A DNA stretch of 64,000 bases from Thermoguttaceae bacterium (lineage in GTDB: Bacteria > Planctomycetota > Planctomycetia > Pirellulales > Thermoguttaceae), in NCBI GenBank assembly GCA_017441605.1, contig JAFRXD010000052.1:28002-92001 (forward strand). Direction: 5' to 3'. Positions 33,640 to 41,651 of this stretch are shown here, in pieces; position 1 is the first letter of the stretch; each line of letters begins with the position of its first letter. The translations under genes were made by a program, and so were the position numbers. The notes under the pieces were generated by a model. That model saw nothing but the letters and a program-made list of their open reading frames with translations, did not search any database and was not told the DNA's origin.

Positions 33640-33948
33640 ATGAGCGAGCTTTCCGTGTCCGATTTTCAGCGCCTTATACGAAAGATGTACGTTGAAAAGG
33701 ACATAGAGCGCGGCGTTGCTGGGACGTTCATGTGGCTAATGGAAGAGATTGGCGAACTTTCGACCGCGCTTCGAAGCGGAACCCAGAAGGAGCGCGAAGA
33801 GGAGTTCGCCGACGTTTTAGCTTGGTTGACCACGATAGCCAACGTGGTCGGGGTCGACTTGAACAAAGCCCTCGCCGATAAGTACGGTTCGGGATGTCCG
33901 GGGTGCGGCAAACTAGTTTGCGAGTGTCCAAATTCCGAGAAGCCTTAA
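33640..33948 (+). CDS. MazG-like nucleotide pyrophosphohydrolase
   Basis: 102 residues with GAGAGG before the ATG. The all-alpha NTP-PPase signature is complete: WLMEEIGELSTAL (EExxE) at about 32-44 and EEEFADVLAWLTTIAN (ExxD) at about 58-73, providing the Mg2+-binding acids. Such enzymes hydrolyse NTPs or modified NTPs to NMP and pyrophosphate, as house-cleaning. A short tail holds CPGCGKLVCECP, a possible zinc site not needed for the core fold. It has its own promoter, and the next gene starts 72 bp later on the same strand. Confidence 0.85.
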   Translation: MSELSVSDFQRLIRKMYVEKDIERGVAGTFMWLMEEIGELSTALRSGTQKEREEEFADVLAWLTTIANVVGVDLNKALADKYGSGCPGCGKLVCECPNSEKP

Positions 33949-34020
33949 ATTTTCTAGAACGGGTTTCGCGTCGTCGACTCGAGGCTCGTTCGCTCGCGTC
34001 ATTTTTACGATCACAAGACG

Positions 34021-36507
34021 ATGAATCTAGGACGAAACGCATTGAGCGCGCGGTCCGTCGCGCTCGCCGTTTTCTTTTCGCTCGCGTTGACGAGTTTTTC
34101 GCCGACCTCTCGCGCGTCGGCCGCGGAACCGAGCGAGGTCGCGGGGGGCGTCGCGGAATTCGATCTCCGAGTCGGGATTGTCGGGGCGCATAAGAGCGGG
34201 ACTCAAACGCCAGTTTTTTGGACATGGGATCCTTTGTCGTTCGAGGCGGTCGCCGTCGAGCTAGAGACGGACGATTGCGACGGAACGCCTTTCTTCGCGC
34301 GTCGCGAGATACCCGAATCCGAGCGTCAAACGGGGCGTTTTGAGACGCGTTTCATTTTTCCAAAAGCGAGCGCGAAATTGACGGCGCGAATGTTCGACGC
34401 GACCGGCGCTCGGATCGAGCGGTCTTTTTTTCCGTCCAATAAAGTCGCAAAGTCGGATCGGGACGAAGGCGCGCCGAAATTGGCGCTCTCGCGTCCGGTC
34501 GTTTCTTCCAAGCCCGTTTTCCTCGTCTTAGGCTCTTCCGAATCGTTTAACGACGCTTTTAACGAGGCCTACGCGGAATTGCGCTGGAAAGAAGAGCGGC
34601 GTCCGCTCGTGGTCCACGCGACCTCGATCGACGACTTGCCGAGCGATTTTCGTTCCTACGAAGTCGCCGACAAGATTTTTATTTCGACGTCGAACCCTGG
34701 ATTTTTCGACGGAATCGACGCCAACGATCCGAGAATCCAAGCTCTCGCGCGTTGGACGGAACGAGGCGGTTCGATCGTTCTTTTCGCCGACGAGCGCGCG
34801 ATTCCCCTCCTCAAGGAAGGCGGGGCTTTGGCGCCCTTCTCTCCGGGAGAAACAATCGCGGACGCGCCTCAAGAATTTCGAAGCGTCACGTCGCTCATTA
34901 CGGAGCTTCGGAACGTAAAAAATCTCTCGATGACCGGCTCCAAAAGCGCTCCGTACCTTCGAACGCCCGTGATTTCCGACTTGAAGCGGGGCGCGAAGGT
35001 CGAGATTCGCGAGGTGGAAACGCCTTTGTTGGTCGCTTGTCCTCGCGGACTTGGCGAGATCGTTTACTTTGCCGGCGATCCCTCTCGCGCTCCTTTCGCG
35101 AATTGGTCGGATCGCGGACAATTGATTTTGAAGATTCTTGGGATCGATCCCGATCGCGCGACCGCAAAGACGTCGGCGTCTAGCTATGTGAAACAAGGAT
35201 ACGTCGATATTTCCGGTCAGATTCGAAGCGCGCTCGACTCGTTCGAAGGCGCCAAAACGGTTCCTTTTTTCACCGTTGCCGGATTGATTTTCGCCTATCT
35301 TTTATGCGTATCGCTCGTCGATCGACTTTTATCGAAGACACTGATTAAGAAACCGAACGTTACTTGGCTTCTTTTTCCTTTTTTCGCGATTCTCTTTTGC
35401 GCGATCGCGGTCGTCGGACTTCGCGGTTCGACTCCCAAAAGTCCCGTTCTTAATCAGGTCGACGCGATCGACGTCGATTTTGAAACGGGAATAATTCGGG
35501 ATTCCACATGGGCCGGTTTTTATTCGCCGACGAGCGAGCGCTACGACCTCTCGTTTTCGCCGGGGCGCTTCGCGATAGAAGGCGCGACGGAATCGACGTC
35601 CGTCGCCGACGAATCGATCGATTTTAGTCCTTTGACCTTAGCGGGGGACGGAATCGGGGGCGCCGAGCAAAAATCGCTCGCGCCTCGCGCTTGGTTGGAA
35701 GGGTACGAGTTGTCGCGCTCCGACGGCGTCGCGACTCTTAAATCGACTCCGATGACCGCGCGATCGAGCAAAAGCTTTTTTGGACGCTGGAGCGGACGAT
35801 TGTCCAATCTTCCCGCCGCGCCCGAACTTTTTGACGACGGTCTATCCCTCTCCGGCACGATTTTGAATCCCTTCGACGCTCCCATATATTCGGCGTTCGT
35901 CGTTTACGACGGCGGCGCGTATTATCTCGGAACGCTGGCGCCCGGCGAGAATCAAATCGAAAGCGGTTTAACGCGCCTTGAGCCTCGCCGCGTTTTCAAC
36001 GAGAGGTTAAGCTCGCTTCCCGACGCGAAACGGAACGGTCGTTTCGATTGGGCGTACAACGTCGCGTCGAGACGACTTCCCTACGCGTTGCGAACGGCGT
36101 CGTTTTACGAGTTTGGCGGGGGCGAGGACAACTTTGGAATAAGCGCGCGGTGTCAGCGCGACGTCGACCTTAGCCAGTTGTTGCGCTGCGGTCGCGCCGC
36201 GATCTTTGGCACGATCGTCGACGCTCGTTTTCAAGAGTACTCCGAGACGGGCGAATTCGCGAGCAAGTCGGTCAACGCGCGGCAAGACGAGCGGCTTCGT
36301 CGCAAACTAGCCGAGGAGCGAGGGGAAGTCTTTGAAAACGGACGCGAGAACCCGGTTGAAAAATACGGTTCGACCGGTTCGAGCGACTCGTTCGTTCCGA
36401 CCTCCCTTAGTTTCTGTCGCGCGGACGGATCCGAGGAGACGAGCGCGAGCGAGCGAACGGTCGTCGTTCGTTTGATCGTTCCACTTGAGCGCGGCGTTAA
36501 GAATTGA
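34021..36507 (+). CDS. Large exported membrane protein upstream of an ABC ATPase
   Basis: 828 residues. A signal peptide (residues 1-35, ending SRASAAEP) precedes an extracytoplasmic domain of about 380 residues. That domain includes ARWTERGGSIVLFADE and RGLGEIVYFAGDPSRAPFANW, which read like the class-I glutamine-amidotransferase-like fold found in large planctomycete membrane proteins. Two transmembrane helices follow at about 417-438 and 448-470, then a second soluble domain of about 350 residues. No catalytic residue is evident. It sits 70 bp before an ABC transporter ATPase gene, with an intervening overlap of frames; in other bacteria GldG-like proteins pair with such ATPases. Linked function is inferred. 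Confidence 0.7.
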   Translation: MNLGRNALSARSVALAVFFSLALTSFSPTSRASAAEPSEVAGGVAEFDLRVGIVGAHKSGTQTPVFWTWDPLSFEAVAVELETDDCDGTPFFARREIPESERQTGRFETRFIFPKASAKLTARMFDATGARIERSFFPSNKVAKSDRDEGAPKLALSRPVVSSKPVFLVLGSSESFNDAFNEAYAELRWKEERRPLVVHATSIDDLPSDFRSYEVADKIFISTSNPGFFDGIDANDPRIQALARWTERGGSIVLFADERAIPLLKEGGALAPFSPGETIADAPQEFRSVTSLITELRNVKNLSMTGSKSAPYLRTPVISDLKRGAKVEIREVETPLLVACPRGLGEIVYFAGDPSRAPFANWSDRGQLILKILGIDPDRATAKTSASSYVKQGYVDISGQIRSALDSFEGAKTVPFFTVAGLIFAYLLCVSLVDRLLSKTLIKKPNVTWLLFPFFAILFCAIAVVGLRGSTPKSPVLNQVDAIDVDFETGIIRDSTWAGFYSPTSERYDLSFSPGRFAIEGATESTSVADESIDFSPLTLAGDGIGGAEQKSLAPRAWLEGYELSRSDGVATLKSTPMTARSSKSFFGRWSGRLSNLPAAPELFDDGLSLSGTILNPFDAPIYSAFVVYDGGAYYLGTLAPGENQIESGLTRLEPRRVFNERLSSLPDAKRNGRFDWAYNVASRRLPYALRTASFYEFGGGEDNFGISARCQRDVDLSQLLRCGRAAIFGTIVDARFQEYSETGEFASKSVNARQDERLRRKLAEERGEVFENGRENPVEKYGSTGSSDSFVPTSLSFCRADGSEETSASERTVVVRLIVPLERGVKN

Positions 36508-36577
36508 ACGACGTTTGATTCAAGCCCTTTTAACGACGCGACGAAATTTAACTTTTAGCGCAACGCGAGAACCCCGA

Positions 36578-37537
36578 ATGATTAAGACGGAAGAATTGAC
36601 GAAACAGTACGGCAAACTTTTCGCGTTGAAGAATTTGTCGCTCACATTGAACGAAGGGGATCTTTTTGGATTCATAGGCCCCAACGGTTCCGGCAAGACG
36701 ACGACGATGAAGATGCTCGCGACGCTTTTACAGCCGACGTACGGCGAGGCGTACGTTTGCGGAATGTCGATATACACGAAACCGAAGGAGATTAGGCGCA
36801 TAATCGGGTTTATGCCCGACTTTTTCGGCGTTTACGACGACATGAAGGTGATCGAGTACCTCGAATTTTTCGCCGCCGCTTATCGCATTAAAGGGGAAGC
36901 GCGCCGAAAAGTTTGCAACGAAGTTCTCGAGCTCGTCGATTTGGGGTACAAGCGCGAGGCTCTCGTGACGAGTTTGAGTCGCGGTATGACTCAGCGACTC
37001 GGGCTCGCTCGCGTGTTGTTGCACGACCCGCAAGTCTTGCTACTGGACGAGCCCGCCAGCGGGTTGGACCCGCGCGCTCGCATTGAAATTCGCGAGTTGC
37101 TCAAGCGCTTGGGCGGGAAGGGAAAGACGATTATGGTTTCTAGCCATATTCTTCCGGAACTCGCCGACGTGTGCAATAAAGTGGGCATTATCGAGCGCGG
37201 AGAGTTGCTGGTCGACGCGGACGTTCGCGACGTTATGCGTCGGGTTCGCGATCAGATCGCGCTTTTGATCGAACTGGCCGAACCGAAAGACGACTCCTAT
37301 TCCGCGAAGGTCGACAAGTGCGTTAAGTTTCTGTCCGACGACGAGATCGTCGATCGGGTCGAACTCGACCAAAGCGGCGCGATTCGAACCTTTATTAAGA
37401 AAGGCTTGGGAATCGACGATTATTCCGCGCTTCTTTCCCGTTTAGTCGCGGAGCGTTTTAGAATCAAATCGTTTAGCGAAGAAGAGATCAACCTTGAGAC
37501 GGCGTTTATGGCGCTGACGCGAGGAATCACCGCGTGA
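36578..37537 (+). CDS. ABC transporter ATP-binding protein (ABC-2 / Gld type)
   Basis: 319 residues from the ATG at 36578. Walker [10 protein letters not shown] (34-42), signature LSRGMTQ (133-139), Walker B VLLLDEP with the D-loop SGLD (153-164) and switch His in VSSHILPEL are all present. The Q-loop position reads [13 protein letters not shown], Asp where Gln is usual. A C-terminal domain of about 100 residues follows, as in ABC-2 export ATPases. It powers export or membrane-protein movement. No permease gene is adjacent: the preceding gene is a large exported protein and the next is an exported methyltransferase that begins at a four-base GTGA overlap or 54 bp later. Confidence 0.88.
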   Translation: MIKTEELTKQYGKLFALKNLSLTLNEGDLFGFIGPNGSGKTTTMKMLATLLQPTYGEAYVCGMSIYTKPKEIRRIIGFMPDFFGVYDDMKVIEYLEFFAAAYRIKGEARRKVCNEVLELVDLGYKREALVTSLSRGMTQRLGLARVLLHDPQVLLLDEPASGLDPRARIEIRELLKRLGGKGKTIMVSSHILPELADVCNKVGIIERGELLVDADVRDVMRRVRDQIALLIELAEPKDDSYSAKVDKCVKFLSDDEIVDRVELDQSGAIRTFIKKGLGIDDYSALLSRLVAERFRIKSFSEEEINLETAFMALTRGITA

Positions 37538-37590
37538 GCGAGGCGATTTTTATCGGTCGATTTTTTTCGCAAGGACTTGAGGAACGAACG

Positions 37591-39306
37591 TTGAAACGAC
37601 GATTACTTTGCGCGACGGCGCTTTTGGCGGCGCTCTTTTTTTCCACCGCGACGGAAGCGTCAAAAGTCAAATTTAAGACTTCCGACGCGAAATCCTCCGA
37701 GCTCGTCGAAGAAGACGCGGCCATCGAAACGGACGAACCTCTCGTCGAGGACGAGGCGGACGTCGAGGAGCCCTCCGAAGCCAAATCGGCTCCAGCCGCG
37801 GACATTAAGGCTCCGAAAGACGCGGAATATCCGATTCCGGCGCCGTCCGTTCCCGTTCCTCTTATGACCGACGAAGAGCGCGATCGCAAATACCCGGTCG
37901 TTCCGGAAGCGCTGGAGATGACGCTCGCGGAGCTCGTTCCCACGAAAGAGTTGCGCGACGCGCGCGTTTTAAAAACGATGGCGCGAATCCCGCGCGCGGA
38001 GTTCGTTCCGAAGGACTATCGCGAGTACGCGTATCAAGACGCGGCGATCCCGATCGGGGAAGCGCAGACTATTTCTCCTCCGTTTATCGTGGCGTACATG
38101 ACCGAGACGCTCAATCCCAAACCGACGGATCGCGTACTCGAAATCGGGACGGGAAGCGGTTATCAGGCGGCCGTTTTGAGCTGTCTCGTCGCGGAGGTGT
38201 ACTCGATCGAGATCGTTAAGCCCCTCGGTCGCAAGGCGGCGGAAACGATAAAAAAATTGCGTTACGACAACGTGTTCATAAAAATCGGGGACGGCTATCA
38301 AGGTTGGCCCGAAGCCGCGCCGTTTGACAAAATCATCGTAACGTGTTCGCCCGAAGATATTCCCCAGCCTTTAATCGATCAACTTAAAGACGGGGGCAAA
38401 ATGCTCATTCCGATCGGGGAGCGCTATCTTCAATATTTCGTTCTCTGCGAAAAGAAAGGGGGCGAACTGGTTAAAACGACGCTAACGCCCGCCAATTTTG
38501 TTCCGATGACCGGCGAGGCGGAGTCTTTGCGTCGCGAACTTCCCGATCCAACGTCTCCGAGCCTAATCGGGGGCGGATTTGAAACGGTCAATCCGATTCC
38601 CGGCGCGTCTTCCTCCAACGCTCCGAATTCTTCGTCGACGGACGAAGCCGGAACCGCGAAGGAGAGCGACTCGCTTCCCGCCGAGATCGCGCCTCGCGTT
38701 CCCGCGCGCCGTCCCACTCCGGAAGGGTGGTTTTCCACGCGCAATATTTACGTCGCCGATCGCGCGGACGCCTACGAGGGCGCGCGGGTGTGCGTTTGCG
38801 ACAACGCGTCGGTGCGCGAGGAACAGGGCAAAAAAGAGCGCGTGGCCGCGCGGGTATCCGCGGCCACATTGCCGGAAAATCGTCGCGAAGTAACCGAAAG
38901 CGACGCGAAGTTGCGCGAGCGCCAGCGCGACGAGGAGGCGATTTGCCATTTGCGGCAGAACTTCGCGGTCGACGGGACCAAGGTCAAGCGCCTCGTTTTA
39001 TCGGGGGCGTACCGAACGGACGGTCTTCGTTCCGACGTCGAAAATAGGCGATCGATTTCGCTAATTCGCCTTTTCTTTTTCGACAAAGACCGCAAGCCGA
39101 TTCGGCACAACGAAATCGTCGTTTTGACGACCGACGGGGGGAACTGTCCTTGGACCGAGTTTAGTCGAGAAATTCAGGTTCCGGCGCGCGCGGTCGAGGG
39201 TTCGCTTCAGGTTGGAATTTTGGACGGCACGGGCGTCGTCGAATTCGACGGATTTGAACTGAGAAACAAGAACGAAAAATCGGCGCGGGCTTCTAAGCGG
39301 CGTTGA
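37591..39306 (+). CDS. Exported protein-L-isoaspartate methyltransferase-like protein with extra C-terminal domain
   Basis: 571 residues from a TTG at 37591, preferred because GAGGAACGAACG precedes it and because it then begins with a proper signal peptide ([20 protein letters not shown]). A GTG at 37534 overlapping the ABC gene would bury that signal. After an acidic linker, the PCMT domain shows the family block [17 protein letters not shown] and SAM motif [18 protein letters not shown]. An extra roughly 200-residue C-terminal region ends in a beta-rich stretch ([17 protein letters not shown]) like a carbohydrate-binding jellyroll. PCMT repairs isoaspartate using SAM, which is cytosolic, so an exported version is odd. 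Confidence 0.8.
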   Translation: MKRRLLCATALLAALFFSTATEASKVKFKTSDAKSSELVEEDAAIETDEPLVEDEADVEEPSEAKSAPAADIKAPKDAEYPIPAPSVPVPLMTDEERDRKYPVVPEALEMTLAELVPTKELRDARVLKTMARIPRAEFVPKDYREYAYQDAAIPIGEAQTISPPFIVAYMTETLNPKPTDRVLEIGTGSGYQAAVLSCLVAEVYSIEIVKPLGRKAAETIKKLRYDNVFIKIGDGYQGWPEAAPFDKIIVTCSPEDIPQPLIDQLKDGGKMLIPIGERYLQYFVLCEKKGGELVKTTLTPANFVPMTGEAESLRRELPDPTSPSLIGGGFETVNPIPGASSSNAPNSSSTDEAGTAKESDSLPAEIAPRVPARRPTPEGWFSTRNIYVADRADAYEGARVCVCDNASVREEQGKKERVAARVSAATLPENRREVTESDAKLRERQRDEEAICHLRQNFAVDGTKVKRLVLSGAYRTDGLRSDVENRRSISLIRLFFFDKDRKPIRHNEIVVLTTDGGNCPWTEFSREIQVPARAVEGSLQVGILDGTGVVEFDGFELRNKNEKSARASKRR

Positions 39307-39318
39307 TCGGTCGGTTTT

Positions 39319-39915
39319 ATGGACGCGAAAATAGGTTTGGTCGAGCTTGGCTCGCGCTACGACGAGGCGCTTTTGTTCGCGTCGCGCGCTCATCGGGGAC
39401 AGATCCGGAAAAACGGTCGGGTTCCGTATTTTTCGCACCCGTTGCGCGTGTCCGGACTGGTTCTGGACTATGGGGGCTCCGAAGACGCGGGGATAGCCGC
39501 GCTTTTGCACGACGTCGTCGAGGATTGCGGAGGGCTGGCGGCGCTCGAAGAGATACGCGCCGCTTTTGGGGACAAGGTGGCCTCGATCGTTTGCGAGACT
39601 TCGGACTCTTTTTCCGCCCCGGGAGAAGAAAAGGCGCCGTGGCGCGAGCGCAAAGAGTCTTTTCTTACGCGACTGCGAGACGCGTCCGACGAGGGAATTC
39701 TGGTTAGCGGTTGCGACAAATTGGACAATACGACGTCTTTGATTCGCGCGCTAGTCGGATTCGGAGATCGAACGATTCTTTCGAAGTTTCGGGTCGGTCG
39801 CGAGGAAGAGTTTTGGTACTGGGAATCGGTGGTTTCGATTCTGAGGACGAGACAATCGCCGGTCTCAGAGGAATTGGCGCGCGCGACGGCGCTCGTTCGG
39901 GAACTTTGGACGTAG
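39319..39915 (+). CDS. HD-domain phosphohydrolase of the RelA/SpoT-hydrolase type
   Basis: 198 residues. The HD signature is intact: FASRAHRGQIRKNGRVPYFSHPLRV, with His ligands in AHRGQ and SHP, then AALLHDVVEDCGG with the HD pair and ED, as in MESH1/SpoT hydrolases. A later SGCDKLDNTTSLIRAL gives the last Asp ligand. It would remove the 3'-pyrophosphate from (p)ppGpp or a related nucleotide. It lacks synthetase, TGS and ACT domains, so it is a small stand-alone hydrolase. It begins 12 bp after the previous gene, with no strong ribosome site, suggesting coupling to it. Confidence 0.82.
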   Translation: MDAKIGLVELGSRYDEALLFASRAHRGQIRKNGRVPYFSHPLRVSGLVLDYGGSEDAGIAALLHDVVEDCGGLAALEEIRAAFGDKVASIVCETSDSFSAPGEEKAPWRERKESFLTRLRDASDEGILVSGCDKLDNTTSLIRALVGFGDRTILSKFRVGREEEFWYWESVVSILRTRQSPVSEELARATALVRELWT

Positions 39916-40058
39916 TTTGTTTTCATAGAATCAAAAAATAGATAAAAACAAAGGATTGTAACGCTCGCGCGAACATGGCGATTTTCGATAAAATGGGCGA
40001 CGACGAAAAAAGAAATGAAATTTTTTAGGAAATTTTGATAAAAAGTAGCTTAGGGCTC

Positions 40059-40087
40059 TTGATTTTTTGAGGAATCGGTTGTAAACT
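40059..40087 (+). promoter_or_regulatory. Candidate promoter of the Cys-rich exported protein
   Basis: TTGATT, 17 bases, TAAACT; the transcript would have a leader of about 100 bases. Confidence 0.4.
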
Positions 40088-40196
40088 GTACGAGAGTCGA
40101 ACGGAAGGGTCGCTTTTAAAAGCGCCTTTGGTGTTTGGCGGGGATTTTAGCACGAAAGCGATACAACGAGATCACAACATAGGATTGGTGAATTTG

Positions 40197-40916
40197 ATGA
40201 GACGTGTTACATTGCTTTTGCTCGCGGTTTTGGGCGCGTTGGTCGCTTCTTCGACTCAGGCCGCCGAGCCTTCCTTTAAGTTTTTCTCCCAAGTTGGCGA
40301 CGCTCCCGTCGACGTTGCCGACGACGTTCACTACGCCTTGACTAACGGCGAAGGCGAGAACGTCTACGACAGCGCGAACGGCGAAGCTCCTTCCGTTCCC
40401 GCCGGTTCTTACACGATGGTCGTAGAGCAACCCTCGACCAACCTTTACGGTTCGACCGAAGTCGCGGTTTCCGACGACGAGGGAGATCCTCGTTTGTTCT
40501 TCCTGAACGAAGAGGGATTGACCGAGCTCGAGGGCGTTCACGAGTGCTCCAACTCCGGTCCTTGCAAGTGCGACGCGAACTGCATCTGCCGCGTTTTCAA
40601 CAATAATTGCACGAAGCGCGTTTGCAAGTGCCAACCTGAAGCCGCCGCCGCTGGCGAAGGCGCTGGCGAAGGCGCCGGCGAAGGCGCTTCCCCCAATAGC
40701 TCCACGCCTCCCACCGCTCCGCAAAGCGCTCCTCAAGAGAGCATGGCCGGCACGATCGGTATGCTTGGCGCCGTCGCGGCCCTCATCGCGGTCGCCGCTT
40801 CTATCGACGACGACAATTGGCACGGCGGTTGGTACGGTCCTCATCATCACTTCCCGCCGGAGGTTTCTCCTCGCGAATTGCCCCGCGCGGATTTTGATTT
40901 CGATCCCTTCTTCTAA
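40197..40916 (+). CDS. Cys-rich exported protein with C-terminal hydrophobic segment
   Basis: 239 residues from the ATG at 40197. The signal peptide MRRVTLLLLAVLGALVASST is cut near TQAAEP. Residues 25-110 form a beta-rich domain. A Cys cluster follows (CSNSGPCKCDANCICRVF, then NNCTKRVCKCQ: nine Cys in about 35 residues). Then come Gly/Glu/Ala repeats (AGEGAGEGAGEGA), a Pro/Ser-rich stretch, a hydrophobic helix (IGMLGAVAALIAVAASI), and a His-rich end (HGGWYGPHHHFPP). It is likely a disulphide-linked envelope protein. Codon use is very even, in keeping with high expression, and it has its own promoter and terminator. No family is recognised. Confidence 0.72.
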   Translation: MRRVTLLLLAVLGALVASSTQAAEPSFKFFSQVGDAPVDVADDVHYALTNGEGENVYDSANGEAPSVPAGSYTMVVEQPSTNLYGSTEVAVSDDEGDPRLFFLNEEGLTELEGVHECSNSGPCKCDANCICRVFNNNCTKRVCKCQPEAAAAGEGAGEGAGEGASPNSSTPPTAPQSAPQESMAGTIGMLGAVAALIAVAASIDDDNWHGGWYGPHHHFPPEVSPRELPRADFDFDPFF

Positions 40917-40971
40917 TTGAAGGTTTCGGCGGGCCGACGCCGTAGCGTTAGCGGTAATGTTTTGAGATAAA

Positions 40972-40999
40972 GAAGAGCCTCCTTTTGGGGCTCTTTTTT
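40972..40999 (+). terminator. Terminator after the Cys-rich exported protein
   Basis: AAGAGCC and GGGCTCTT pair and are followed by a T-run. Confidence 0.75.
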
Positions 41000-41651
41000 T
41001 ATTGGCAAACGATTCCGGCGCGATTCTCGGTCGCCTCTCATCGTTGGGCGCTCGCTTTGCAATTAGCTCGCTTCGATTCTTTCTTTTTCGCGATTTCTTC
41101 TTTCAGCGCGTCGCTTTTCTAGGACCGAGCGCCGTTAGTATTTCGCGCGAGTTTCCGATAGCGTAGAACGACTTCTTCTCGCGTCTCTTCGTCTTTGAGA
41201 CTTTTTTAACGGCATTTTTTTTAATAGATTTCGAGTTCGTTTTTAGTCTATTTTCTCTAATACAAAACCATTAGTTGTTTTTATTATTCTTTGTTATTGT
41301 TAAACGTTCAATATCTCTCTTGTTTTTAATACTGGTTCTTCTGTAAACTTTGTATTTTAACGCGTTGTATTTGAATATTTTGTATAAATTGCTTTATTTT
41401 TTTTATTGTTAAAGTTTTGTTTAATTTGCTATATTTCTTGATTTATTTATTCTAACTTATGAGATTGAGCGATTTAGTTAAAAGACCTCTTTTCTAAACT
41501 TTTATTGGACATTATAATGAACGGGCTTTTTAGTCGGTAAAGCGGAACAGTGAAACGCGCGACGCGTCTAATTTCGCCTACGCCCGATCTTTAACCGATT
41601 AGAACGGGTCGAACGGAACTATAATCGACAAACCAAGATAGGATAAACCAG
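41000..41651 (+). other. Long leader/intergenic region before the tyrosine autokinase
   Basis: About 650 bases without a gene. The part from 41210 to 41470 is strongly AT-rich, with TTATTATT and TTTTTATTG-type runs. A TATAAT at 41513-41518 is the best promoter candidate for the kinase; the stretch before it has no other feature I can support. Confidence 0.5.
41513..41518 (+). promoter_or_regulatory. Candidate -10 box of the tyrosine autokinase gene
   Basis: TATAAT 134 bases before the start, without a clear -35 box. Confidence 0.4.

Noticed and set aside
34021..36507. Glutamine amidotransferase activity
   Set aside because: The fold-like segments lack a recognisable catalytic Cys-His pair, so no enzyme function was assigned.
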